A stretch of DNA of 64,000 bases from Paenibacillus_G elgii_A (GTDB lineage Bacteria > Bacillota > Bacilli > Paenibacillales > NBRC-103111), in the NCBI GenBank assembly GCA_042219835.1, contig JBHJMN010000019.1, forward strand, positions 37,033 to 101,032, in the 5' to 3' direction. A program made the translations under genes and the position numbers. The notes beneath the pieces are model-generated. The model searched no databases. It had not been told where the DNA came from and saw only the letters and a program-made list of their open reading frames with translations. Shown in pieces: positions 8,599 to 18,100 of the stretch. How positions within the stretch are numbered: the stretch's first letter is position 1; every line of letters starts with the position of its first letter.

Positions 8599-8696
8599 AC
8601 CGAAGCGAGGCGCTTGAAAGGGCTCCTTCGACTTTTATGGAAAAGAATTGACGGCGAAAGCCGGGCGTCAGAGATGCCATGCGCCTTTTCGTTTTT
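8599..8696 (+). ncRNA. Second Y-like structured RNA unit, ending in a U-tract
   Basis: The 5' part (GAGGCGCTTGAAAGGG, 8607-8622) is an imperfect copy of the 5' arm of the first Y RNA (8453-8468). The copy continues through CTCCTTCG versus TTACTTCG. AGGCGC (8608-8613) can pair with GCGCCT (8681-8686), ATGG (8637-8640) with CCAT (8677-8680), and TGACG with CGTCA (8649-8653/8666-8670) around a GCGAAAGC loop. TTTTCGTTTTT follows, like an intrinsic terminator. It lacks the T- and D-arms. It may be a separate YrlB-like RNA or the 3' half of one longer transcript, because GACGCC at 8415-8420 can also pair with GGCGTC at 8664-8669. Confidence 0.55.
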
Positions 8697-8755
8697 CCCT
8701 CGCTTCGTTCTTATTAAGTTCATATTACGGCAAGGCGCCGGGGAGGGTTCCAACC

Positions 8756-10264
8756 ATGAGTTCCGCTAAAAAAATGTTCGGCGCCATGTTGCCGACGACA
8801 CATAACAAAGACGGATTTCCCGCTTATGCGCGTTCGGCCGAAGAGCAGTATGTGCAGACGCTGTTAACCAATACGCTAGGAAATACATTTTACACCGATC
8901 AAAACGAGCTGCTGAAGGATGCGCTGGAACTGCATCACGAAATGGCGCAAAAGAACCCGCAGTTTATGGCCAAAGCGCTGGTGTTCGCCCGCAACGAGGG
9001 ATTTATGCGGCTGCAGCCGTTGTTCGGATTGGCCATCCTGTCGTCTTACCGGCCGGATGTATTCGCCAAGGTGTTCGACCAGGTGGTCCGGATTCCTTCG
9101 GATTTGTCCGACTTCCTGACGATCCTGCGGGGACTTGGCCGCGGGCAGGGCGGCCGGGCCGTGAAACGGCAGGTTGCCCGCTTCCTGTCCGGGGTATCCG
9201 AATATTGGGCGCTGAAGTACAACGGCCGGGGACGCGGATTTAGCTTGGGCGACGCGATCGCGACAGCGCATCCGAAGCCGGCCGATCTCAAGCAGCAGGC
9301 GCTGTTCCGTTACCTGCGCGGGCAGGAGACGAGTCTCGCCATGCTTCCGCAGGTGGAGGCGCTGGAACAATTGAAGCGGGCGAGAAGCGAAGCCGAGCGG
9401 CTTGCTTGCATCGAACGCGGAAAGCTGCCGTACGAAACGGTGACGGGGGCGATCAAGCCGTCCAAGGCCGTCTGGGAGGCATTGCTGCGCCAGATGCCTA
9501 CGTTTGCGCTGCTGCGCCATTTGAACGCGCTGGATCGCGCGGGCGTGTTCGAGAAGAAAGCCAATCTGACGTTTGCGGTGGAGCGTTTGACGGATGCCAA
9601 GGCGCTGCGCAAAGCGAAAATTTTGCCGTTCCGGTTCGCCAAGGCGTTCCGGGAGGTAGAGCGTCCGGAGCTGCGCGACGCGCTTCGGGCGGCGGTGGAG
9701 CGTACGTTTGCGAACTTGCCGGAGATCGGCGAGAACACGGCGATTTTCCTCGATATTTCCGGTTCCATGCAGGGGGAATATTTGCAGATCGGGTCCGTAT
9801 TCGCCTTGGCGCTGTACAAGAAAACGCAAGGAAACTCGTTGTTTTGGCTGTTCGATACGGTTGTGACAGATGCCAGGCCGTCGCGTCACGACAGCATCTT
9901 AACGCAAGCGGACCGCATCCGTTCCCGCGGCGGAACCGATACCGGCGCGCCCGTGCGCAAGCTGTTTAATGAAAACAAGCAGGTCGATCAGATCATCATG
10001 ATCACGGATGAGCAGCAGAACAGCGGCAGCTCGTTCTACGCCGAACTGGCAAAATACCGCGCCAAGGTGAACCCGCAGGTCAAGGCGTTCATTGTCGACA
10101 TTGCGCCGTACCGCTATGCGATGGCGCCACCCGCCGACCGGAACACGTTCTATATTTACGGCTGGAGCGACACCGTGCTGTCCTATATTGCGCAAGCGGT
10201 ACAGGGCTACTCGGATATGACCGGGAAGATCGACGCCATGGAGCTGGATGGCACCGAAAAGTAA
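8756..10264 (+). CDS. rsr: Ro60/Rsr, TROVE-domain RNA-binding protein
   Basis: This is a ring-shaped RNA chaperone of 502 residues that binds Y RNA and the 3' ends of misfolded or damaged RNAs. Residues 1-320 form the HEAT-like TROVE ring (FPAYARSAEEQYVQTLLTNT near the start, DLSDFLTILRGLGRGQGGR further on). Residues from about 330 form a vWA-like domain with the metal-site motif DISGS and a later GGTDTG. The ATG at 8756 has GGGAGGG at 8 bases; an upstream TTG in the same frame would run through the Y RNA and was rejected. It is the first protein gene after the Y RNA region and heads the RNA-repair operon. Confidence 0.93.
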   Translation: MSSAKKMFGAMLPTTHNKDGFPAYARSAEEQYVQTLLTNTLGNTFYTDQNELLKDALELHHEMAQKNPQFMAKALVFARNEGFMRLQPLFGLAILSSYRPDVFAKVFDQVVRIPSDLSDFLTILRGLGRGQGGRAVKRQVARFLSGVSEYWALKYNGRGRGFSLGDAIATAHPKPADLKQQALFRYLRGQETSLAMLPQVEALEQLKRARSEAERLACIERGKLPYETVTGAIKPSKAVWEALLRQMPTFALLRHLNALDRAGVFEKKANLTFAVERLTDAKALRKAKILPFRFAKAFREVERPELRDALRAAVERTFANLPEIGENTAIFLDISGSMQGEYLQIGSVFALALYKKTQGNSLFWLFDTVVTDARPSRHDSILTQADRIRSRGGTDTGAPVRKLFNENKQVDQIIMITDEQQNSGSSFYAELAKYRAKVNPQVKAFIVDIAPYRYAMAPPADRNTFYIYGWSDTVLSYIAQAVQGYSDMTGKIDAMELDGTEK

Positions 10265-10292
10265 CGATCCATTTCCAACGAAAAGGAGACCG

Positions 10293-10520
10293 ATGAAGAT
10301 GGCAGGGATTAGAACGACGAAATTACAGTTCATCCTGAAGTACAAACAACACAGATTCGACTTCCGCATCTCATCGGTCCTATTCGGATGGCATTTTACG
10401 GAGTCGGCCATGCCCGACACACGACGTAAACCCATCTATAAGAGCATCGGGCCATGGACCGCTGAGGTCGATGGCTTTTTTACATACAGCAGCATCTCGA
10501 TCCGAAGGAGGAGAACCGCG
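10293..10520 (+). other. Leader segment between rsr and rlaP with in-frame open reading
   Basis: An ATG at 10293 with AAAAGGAGA before it opens a reading frame that continues without a stop into the nucleotidyltransferase frame, which would add 76 residues. The segment contains a strong terminator-like hairpin and reads as low-complexity, Arg-rich protein with no domain. The downstream ATG at 10521 has its own AAGGAGG. I therefore treat this as untranslated or leader-peptide sequence rather than part of rlaP. Confidence 0.4.
10451..10481 (+). terminator. Intrinsic terminator or attenuator between rsr and rlaP
   Basis: GCCAT-G-GACC (10451-10460) pairs with GGTC-G-ATGGC (10466-10475) around a GCTGA loop and is followed directly by six T residues. 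Upstream GGATGGCAT (10386-10394 region) could compete for the same bases, so regulated read-through into rlaP and rtcB is possible. Confidence 0.65.
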
Positions 10521-11309
10521 ATGACCGACTTTCGTCAACCTATATTAGAAGAGCTCTACCAGATCGAGCGGCAGGAGCAGGTGCGCATCCTGTACGCCTG
10601 CGAATCAGGCAGCCGGGCATGGGGGTTCCCGTCAAAGGACAGCGACTACGATGTCCGGTTCCTGTACGTCCGGCCTGTCGAATGGTACTTATCCATATTT
10701 GATCAACGGGACGTGATCGAGCGGCCGATCAGCGACAAGCTCGATATCAACGGCTGGGATTTGAAGAAGGCGCTGAATTTATTCCGCAAGTCGAACCCGC
10801 CGCTGCTGGAATGGCTGCAATCGCCGATCCCGTACTACGAGAAATACTCCGCGGCGGAGCGTATCCGCAGCATGTCGCCGCTGACCTTTTCCCCGAAGTC
10901 GTGCATGTATCACTATCTCAATATGGCGAAGGGAAATTACCGTGAATACTTGCAGGGGGAGCAGGTGAAGATCAAAAAATATTTTTACGTGCTTCGCCCG
11001 GTTCTGGCCTGCGAATGGATCGAACGGTTTAACGCGATGCCGCCGATGGAATTCGACGTGCTGGTGGACCGTTTGGTGCCGGAGGGCAGCGAGCTGAAAC
11101 AGGTCATTCTCAAGCTGGTGGAGCGCAAAATGGCGGGAGACGAAATGGACTACGAGCCGAGGATCAACCCCATCAACGAGTTTTTGGAACAAAAAATGAA
11201 TCATTTCGAGCGTACGGCCGTTCATTTGAACAGCGCCGAAGGAGCGCAGGCCCGCGAGCTTGACGGGCTGTTCCGCGCCGTGCTTAGCGAAGTGTGGGAG
11301 AACAGGTGA
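10521..11309 (+). CDS. RlaP-type RNA-repair nucleotidyltransferase (pol beta superfamily)
   Basis: This is a 262-residue protein of the DNA polymerase beta nucleotidyltransferase superfamily, of the kind named RlaP (RNA repair pathway polymerase beta family). The catalytic core is near the N-terminus: CESGSRAWGFPSKDSDYDVR carries the GS motif and the two metal-binding Asp residues of the D-x-D pair. The rest is alpha-helical. The ATG at 10521 follows AAGGAGG at 7 bases. It is the gene between Ro60 and RtcB. A plausible job is adding nucleotides to, or otherwise editing, RNA ends before ligation; the reaction is not established for this family. Confidence 0.82.
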   Translation: MTDFRQPILEELYQIERQEQVRILYACESGSRAWGFPSKDSDYDVRFLYVRPVEWYLSIFDQRDVIERPISDKLDINGWDLKKALNLFRKSNPPLLEWLQSPIPYYEKYSAAERIRSMSPLTFSPKSCMYHYLNMAKGNYREYLQGEQVKIKKYFYVLRPVLACEWIERFNAMPPMEFDVLVDRLVPEGSELKQVILKLVERKMAGDEMDYEPRINPINEFLEQKMNHFERTAVHLNSAEGAQARELDGLFRAVLSEVWENR

Positions 11310-11315
11310 TTGACG

Positions 11316-12914
11316 ATGATAACCAAGTTTCATCAAAATACGCTTTATCCATGGGCCGGCAAGCCCTCCATCTATGAGTACATCGTGTCGGCATTGGATG
11401 ACCGGGAACGCCTCGCCAATGACACGCTGCCGGATGACGACCAGTATTGGGCCGGACATTCCATGCGCTGGGTTGCGGGGGGAATGGACGGGACGTTCAG
11501 CCACCACACCGCAGGGCAAGCGGATACGGCGAAGGTGCAGGCGCTGGTGCAGCTTCTCGTCAAGCAGAGTCGGAGTCCGGGCAGCAAAACAAGACGCGCC
11601 ACGTACCTCAAGCTGATGCAGGAAGATGTGCTAAGCGTCATCGACCCGCTGCTGGAGTCGCTGCGGGAGCACCCCGGAGTCGTAATTCCGAATCTGTATC
11701 AGGAAGCGGAATGGTTTGCGAGACACGGGGCGCACCGCAATGTCGTCAAGCTGGGGATTGCGCTGCTGGGCCAGTTCGAAACCGAGAAACACCGGGAGCT
11801 GGTCGTTACGCTGGGCAAGCATGACGAATTTACGCTCTATTCGGCGGTTGCGATTCGGGGCAGTCTGGACAATGCCAACGAGACGCTGTTCGAATTGGCC
11901 AAAGTTGTAAACGGATGGGGGAAAATCCAACTGGTCGAGCGTATGGAGCCGCAAACGCAGGAAATTCGGGACTGGCTGCTTCGCCACGGATGCCGCAACA
12001 ACGTCATGAATGAATATTTGGCTTGTTACTGCGCGCGTAACGGCGGGCTGGCTGAAGCGCTGTCGCAAGCCTCCGTGGACCTGCAGCTGTATGACGGGGC
12101 AGGGGTCATCCTCTCGGCGCTGCTGGCTGGAGGGCCTGCGGAAAATATCGACGACTACGAGGATGCAGCGTCGGCGGTAGGCGATTTTCTAAGGCTTTCG
12201 CAGACGATGTGCGTGACCGCGGCGCAGCTATCGGTTGTGACGGATATTTATGATTTTCTAAACGAAGACGGGCAGCGTTGGGAACAACGGTATGGCAGAG
12301 GCTGGTCCGGCGACCTGCGCGAAGCCTGCAAGCGGCTGTGCGAGAACGTCATCCGCAACGAAGAATGGTCGTCCAAAATAGGGGAAGCCATCCGCTCGCA
12401 GGACAGCACGGTACGGCAGCATGCGATCTATGCGGCCAACCGGCTTCGCATGGACATCTGGGAGGAGCTGCTTGGGCAGCTGCAGAAGCATCCGCTGGAC
12501 AGCCTCCTGTATTTTCAGCTTGCGCAAACCGATGAGCCAGAGCGAATGGACCGCTTGGTCCGTTATGCGGAAGCGCATCTTCCGTTAGATGAAATTGCCA
12601 GCGGTCCGCAGGACGAAATCGGCTACGGGGAGCAGTACAAACCGCATCAATGCCTGCAAAGCATGCTGCAGGCGCTGGACGTTTTCGAGGGGCACGGGAC
12701 GAAGCTGATTGCCGCCGGTTTGGTGAGCCCGGCAACCATGAACCGTAACATGGCGCTGAGATGCTTGGAGGCATGGCCTCTTCCGGTGTGGGGAGAGGAA
12801 GTGGCGACCGCCTTGCAGGAACTGATCGCCTCCGAGCCGAATGAACAAGTAAAAGAGCGAATTGCGAAGCTTTTGCAGGAAAAGGAGCTGACGGCATGGC
12901 TTATCAAATCATAG
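11316..12914 (+). CDS. Unrecognised alpha-helical (HEAT-like) protein of the RNA-repair operon
   Basis: This is a soluble protein of 532 residues without signal peptide or membrane segment. The sequence is dominated by amphipathic helices with spacing suggestive of HEAT/ARM repeats (for example AMASPEQ-type helix pairs around residues 360-480). I see no catalytic motif. I chose the ATG at 11316, with AGG at 9 bases, over the TTG at 11310. It follows rlaP by 6 bases and overlaps the rtcB start by 19 bases, so it is translationally coupled to RtcB. A scaffold or RNA-binding role in the repair pathway is the simplest inference. I do not recognise the family. Confidence 0.7.
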   Translation: MITKFHQNTLYPWAGKPSIYEYIVSALDDRERLANDTLPDDDQYWAGHSMRWVAGGMDGTFSHHTAGQADTAKVQALVQLLVKQSRSPGSKTRRATYLKLMQEDVLSVIDPLLESLREHPGVVIPNLYQEAEWFARHGAHRNVVKLGIALLGQFETEKHRELVVTLGKHDEFTLYSAVAIRGSLDNANETLFELAKVVNGWGKIQLVERMEPQTQEIRDWLLRHGCRNNVMNEYLACYCARNGGLAEALSQASVDLQLYDGAGVILSALLAGGPAENIDDYEDAASAVGDFLRLSQTMCVTAAQLSVVTDIYDFLNEDGQRWEQRYGRGWSGDLREACKRLCENVIRNEEWSSKIGEAIRSQDSTVRQHAIYAANRLRMDIWEELLGQLQKHPLDSLLYFQLAQTDEPERMDRLVRYAEAHLPLDEIASGPQDEIGYGEQYKPHQCLQSMLQALDVFEGHGTKLIAAGLVSPATMNRNMALRCLEAWPLPVWGEEVATALQELIASEPNEQVKERIAKLLQEKELTAWLIKS

Positions 12915-14122
12915 ACGGCGTCCGCGTCTGGGGGAACCCTGAGGCAGGCGCCCTGGCACAGGCCAAAACGTGCGCGGAGCACGGAAATGTCGTGCAGGCG
13001 TTGCTGATGGCGGACCACCATAAGGGCTACAGCCAGCCGATCGGCGGGGTGATCGTCTACGAGGGACAAATCTCGCCGTCCGGCGTCGGGTACGATATTG
13101 GGTGCGGGAACAAAGCGGTGCGAACGAACCTGCTCGCAGCGGATATCCGGCCACAGCTAGCGCGTATCATGGATGAGATCGCAAGGAACGTTTCGTTCGG
13201 CATCGGGCGTGTAAGCAACAAGAAGGTGGATCACGAGTTGTTCGACGATCCGGACTGGTCGGTGTATTTGTCGGTCGGGCGTCAGGAGCACCGTAAGCTG
13301 ATGAAGCTCGCCCGCGAGCAATTGGGGACCGTAGGCAGCGGGAATCACTTTGTCGATTTGTTCGAGGAAGCGGGGACGGGACGACTGTGGATCGGCAATC
13401 ACTTCGGCAGCCGCGGATTCGGGCATAAAACAGCCAGCGGGTTTATTAACCTTGCAGCGGGACGGGAGTTTATGGCGAACGCTCCCGGGGAAAAGATGGA
13501 CCAGCCGCCGGTACTGCTCGATCTGGACAGCGAGCTTGGCGATATGTATTACCGCGCCATGAAGCTGGCTGGGCGGTACGCATACGCCGGAAGAGATGCC
13601 GTCATCCGTCAGGTGCTGGCGATTCTGGGAGCGGACGCGGAGTTCGAGGTGCATAATCACCACAATTATGCGTGGAAAGAGACCCACGGCGGCCGCGAAA
13701 CGGTCGTCGTGCGCAAAGGGGCGACGCCGTCCGCTCCCGGCCAGCTCGGGTTCATCGGCGGGAGCATGGGCGATATCTCGGTCATTGTCCGGGGAAAGGA
13801 TACGGAGGAAAACCGGGCGGCCTTCTACAGCACGGTGCACGGCGCGGGAAGAATAATGAGCCGCACGCAAGCGGCCGGTAAAATGAACTGGAAGACGCGC
13901 GTCCGTACGGGCGGCCTCATCTCGGAGGCGCAAATGCAGGAAGCCGTACAGAGCTTCGGCGTCGAGCTTCGCGGAGCCGGAACGGATGAAAGCCCGTTCG
14001 TGTATCGGAAGCTTCAGGAGGTGCTGGACGCCCATGCGGAGACGATCGATGTGCTGCATGTGCTGAAGCCGATCGGCGTATGCATGGCCGGGGCGGACGA
14101 GTTCGATCCGTATAAGGACTAG
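12896..14122 (+). CDS. rtcB: RtcB-family RNA ligase
   Basis: This is a GTP- and Mn-dependent ligase, 408 residues, that joins RNA 2',3'-cyclic phosphate or 3'-phosphate ends to 5'-OH ends. Signature motifs are present: GVGYDIGCGN with the metal-binding Cys at residue 70, VGSGNHF around residue 145, HNHHNYAWKE around 250, and HGAGRIMSR near residue 315 with the His expected to carry GMP. It is on the short side, like the RtcB2 group linked to RNA-repair operons. No archease gene accompanies it. The ATG lies inside the end of the preceding gene, and a terminator follows at 14224. Confidence 0.95.
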   Translation: MAYQIIDGVRVWGNPEAGALAQAKTCAEHGNVVQALLMADHHKGYSQPIGGVIVYEGQISPSGVGYDIGCGNKAVRTNLLAADIRPQLARIMDEIARNVSFGIGRVSNKKVDHELFDDPDWSVYLSVGRQEHRKLMKLAREQLGTVGSGNHFVDLFEEAGTGRLWIGNHFGSRGFGHKTASGFINLAAGREFMANAPGEKMDQPPVLLDLDSELGDMYYRAMKLAGRYAYAGRDAVIRQVLAILGADAEFEVHNHHNYAWKETHGGRETVVVRKGATPSAPGQLGFIGGSMGDISVIVRGKDTEENRAAFYSTVHGAGRIMSRTQAAGKMNWKTRVRTGGLISEAQMQEAVQSFGVELRGAGTDESPFVYRKLQEVLDAHAETIDVLHVLKPIGVCMAGADEFDPYKD

Positions 14123-14223
14123 CCGCGCTAATTTTTAATCGAATTTTGAGCTTCCTTTAAGGTGTGCTTAAGCTTGTTGGGGCATACTAAAGAAGATCCC
14201 GTTACTTAACATATAATTTGAAA

Positions 14224-14262
14224 CCCCGCCGTCGCTGCCATCGACGAGGCGGGGATTTTTTT
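14224..14262 (+). terminator. Intrinsic terminator of the RNA-repair operon
   Basis: CCCCGCC (14224-14230) pairs with GGCGGGG (14248-14254) and is followed by ATTTTTTT. Because the next gene is convergent, it may work in both directions. Confidence 0.85.
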
Positions 14263-14283
14263 GTTCGTTTATGCATATGGGCG

Positions 14284-15141
14284 TTACTCCACAAACGGAG
14301 CGATTTTCGGAAACACGCGCAGGGCGGTTTTGTAAAAGACATGCTCGTGATACGCTTCCGGAATCAGCTCCTGCACGAATTGCAGATAAGGCTGTACCGG
14401 AGCAAGCGGCCAGTCGGTGCCGAACAGCATTTTCTCATAATGGTCGCAAAACGTAACCGCATGGCGCAGATGGGCGAAGAAGAGCGGGGAATCCTTGAGC
14501 CGCGCGCATTCCGCGGCATCGCCGACCATCAGGCCGGACAAATCGGCGAATACATTGCGGTTCTTGTAGACGATCTCGGCTCCGTCCAGCACCCACGGGT
14601 CTCCGAAGTGGGCGATCATGAAGTTGACGTCGCGGTGGGCGACGGCAACCTCGTCCACCGTCAGCGGGTGAGAATATTTCAGCAGGCCGCGCTCCGAATA
14701 CGTATCGCCCGTATGATAGACGACCGGGACCTTGTACTGCTTCGCCAGCTCGTAGACCGGCTGGTAGACGTCATCGTAGGCATAGTACGGATAGTAACCG
14801 AGGTAGATTTTGATCCCGACCGCCTCCGGCCGCTGCAGCTCCTGCTCCAAGGCATCCAGTCCGGCGTTGCCCAGCTTGAACGGGTTGACGCCGGGGCAGT
14901 ACACGATCTGCCCCGGATACGACTCCACCATATCAAGTCCCATCGGCGTCGGGGCTTCCCGGTCGGGGAAGCCTCCGGCGGCGGTCTCCGTCACCCCCAT
15001 GCCGATGCCGAGCACAACACCGTTCTCGGCGTATTCGCGCAGCAGCCCGTCAACGGAGTAATCGACGAACGAACGGCTTTCTGCGGTTTCCTTGAACGAA
15101 GCAATATGAGACAAGTGCATGTGTGCATCAATGATTTTCAT
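14284..15141 (-). CDS. Amidohydrolase-family metal-dependent hydrolase (TatD/ACMSD-like)
   Basis: This is a TIM-barrel hydrolase of 285 residues. The N-terminal DAHMHLSH supplies the H-x-H metal ligands. VVYHTGDTY and MIAHFGDPW give further His ligands at strands 5 and 6, and LFGTDWPL near the end gives the conserved Asp. This pattern fits the amidohydrolase-2 group. It starts with an ATG 6 bases after the large GNAT-fusion gene upstream, so the two form an operon. Substrate unknown. Confidence 0.85.
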   Translation of the reverse strand: MKIIDAHMHLSHIASFKETAESRSFVDYSVDGLLREYAENGVVLGIGMGVTETAAGGFPDREAPTPMGLDMVESYPGQIVYCPGVNPFKLGNAGLDALEQELQRPEAVGIKIYLGYYPYYAYDDVYQPVYELAKQYKVPVVYHTGDTYSERGLLKYSHPLTVDEVAVAHRDVNFMIAHFGDPWVLDGAEIVYKNRNVFADLSGLMVGDAAECARLKDSPLFFAHLRHAVTFCDHYEKMLFGTDWPLAPVQPYLQFVQELIPEAYHEHVFYKTALRVFPKIAPFVE

Positions 15142-15147
15142 TCCGTA

Positions 15148-18100
15148 TTACTCTCCTTCTTTCGTATCATTGGCTTCAAGTATAATAGGGAAGGTGAGTC
15201 TTCGTAAAGCCTTCAAGCTGTCCGCCGGCAGCGGGGTGTCCGGGAATACGAGGAACACCGGAGCCGACCGGTTCACGCTTCCGTGAGGCAGGCGAACCTT
15301 CCGCGAGAACGACAGGCAGCTGATCTCCTTGTTCGTGTAGACCGAAGGGCGGTTGGCTTCTTCGTCCGTCACGATGTGCATGACCCCGGTCCGGCTATCC
15401 AGGCCGAACACGTAATCCTTCGTTTCGCGTACGCCGAGATCCCCTTTTCCGAGAGGATAACGCAGCGTTTTTCCGTTCGGAGCGCAGGTTTGCAGCCACC
15501 CATAGCCGCTTGTCTCGTCGAGACGAAGGAACAGCTCGCTGAGCACAGATTTGTCCAAATACGTTCCGGTGTTCTGATGAATGTCCGTCATATAAGCGAG
15601 CACCGGCACTCCGGGGAGCATCAAATAATAGCTGTCCATGATCGTCCCTTTGAACGTATCGTGGTTCCGGATGGATTGGCGGACCCGGATGCCTGCCCAC
15701 ACGTTGCCTTTCTCGTCGGAGAGGCGGACAAAGGCGGAGGAATGCTCTTCTTTGCGCACGGATAACGGACCCATCTCGTCGAAGTGGCTCGACAAGCCCC
15801 CGGTCCAAGGATTCCACCACGACTTCGCCCCGTATTCGGGAAACCCGGAAGCGAGCCATTCCCGGCCATCGACCGTAAGCGAACGCAGCCCGGGGGAATA
15901 GTCGGCCGAAGCCGAGATGCGAATGATTCCATTATCGGCCTCAAGCACCGAATAATCGGCTTCAGTCGACGTCGTGCTGCTGATTTCATCGCTGGAAACG
16001 GGGAACAATGCGGCATGATAAGCCTCTTCATGCGCGCCGAGCCGCGCTTCTACCTGGACCACGCGGCAGCGGGATGCCGGCGGAGGCAGCATGAAGCGGG
16101 CTTCCGTCGCCTCGTCGTCGGGCGACAAAAGCACCCGCTCCTCCGTTTCGGCTGCATCCATATAGCGGGCGGAGAGCTCGCCTTCCCATACGGTCTGCTT
16201 CATATCCCGAAGCGCGACCGGCATTTCTTCCGCATCCGGCGGCACGAACGGATTCCCTTCGTTGGCCGTCAGTTCCACATGACGGATTGGCAGCGCCGTC
16301 GTTTCTTGTCCGATGCGCTTCAGGGCAAATTCCCGGAACGAGGTCCAATCGTCGAACCCGCCCATAGACAGGAAGATCGTATCCGACGTTTTCGTTTCCC
16401 CGGCTTCCAGCTGCCCGAAGCAAGTTTCCAGCTCCAGATACCACTCGCCCATATTCATCCGGTGGTTGCCGGACCAGCAAATCCCGTATGTGCTTCTGGC
16501 GCCGCGTGCGAAGAGCCAAGGCTCGCTAACTTTGGTGCCGTCCCAGTACTCGTGATCGATGCCGTGCGAGTCGGTCGTTTCGACGATTTGACCGTTATAA
16601 GGCAGAACGACTCCGTACAAGTCGGAATCGAAGCGCTGGGATACCCACATTTCGCTGACGACGGGAGCGTTCGAGTCGTTTTCCAGCTCCTGCCACAGCT
16701 TCGCCGTTCCGTCGGCGTAAAGCAGCGTATGGAGATGCACCAGCAGCTGCGGGAAACTATCCGAGCGATACGTTAGACGATAGCCGACCGCTCCCCGCTC
16801 CTCTTTGGGCTCGACACGTACCGGCTTCTTGCGGGTAAATTCGGCGGAATACGGCTTGCCTATGTACGGCGGCCACAGCTTGAGTTGTTCGTCCTTCCGG
16901 CTCCACGCCTGAAGGAGCGTTTCATTGTGATCCTTATCGTATTTGATTTCATAGCTGCCGTTTACGGCAACCCGGTTGGTTTCCGTTTCTCCGGTAAACA
17001 TCGCCCCGGGGCCAGCGAAGCTTCCGCCAACAAAGCGGGTGAACGTTACCTCCGGCCCGTTGTCCGGATCCGCCCGGACTTGAATCGGGGCTTGATAGAA
17101 GCCGTAGTCGAGCAGGCGGTACGGAACCGCCAAAGATATACGCTCCTTCGCTTCCAAGCGGGCTTCGAAAGTCCGCTGTCCGAACGCAAGCCAAGCTTGT
17201 TCCGGCAGTTCGAAGAAGAACGAGGCCGTTACCGGGAAATGGTTTTGCATATCGAGGTACAGGACGTAATCCCCGCCAAGCGCATGCCTCGCATCCGGCA
17301 CCCGCATCGTCAGGCCTGCCGGAAATTTCGGCACGATGCCGACCTTGAGCAGCGCCTCCAGCCCGTTAATGCGTACCCGCGTCTGCACGACAGGGCAGGT
17401 GCGCCATTCGCTCTGCTCTTCCTCGATGGCTCCGACGAAGAAGCGCGCGGAGATTCGTTCCTCGCCTTCCACCTGCAGTTCGCCTTTCCAATCGAATGCG
17501 ACATTGCCGTCCGGTTCGCCCTGAAGCTCAAGCTTCAGCGGGGCGCCAGATTTGTTCACGATGCGGTATTCGATAACGTACTCGCTGCCGAACACCGGCT
17601 CGGCCTGCTCCGCGGTTGCGGACAGCAAGTAGTCCTCCGTTTCGATGAGACAGATGCCGCGGCCTCTGCGCTCGATATCGACGCGAAGCGATTGTCCGTT
17701 CTTGGACCATGCGTAAGTGTATATATCGAAGCCGTTCACTTTATGGCCGTCCGGCTTCACTTCGATCGTCCGCGTCAAGTCGGCGTACCAATCGATATCC
17801 TTAAGATAGGGGGCAAGCGCTTCGCAAGCCGCCACTTGGGGGATGAAATTCATGAAATGCGTCGAGTCCTCGCGGTCTTCCCAGAAAAAGCCGCATTTCT
17901 TGTACAGCGGCACCGCCTTCATATTGGCTTCCCAAGTATACAAATCGACGCGCGGCCAGCCCAGGCGAATCGTTTCCTCCACCGCCCGCAGCACGAGCAT
18001 TTTGCCGATTTTGAGGCCATGGTAGTCCGGGCGTACGTTCAACAGCGGGATATACAGTGCGCCGCTATCCTCGCGGTATTCGCCCAGGTTGCAGTATCCG

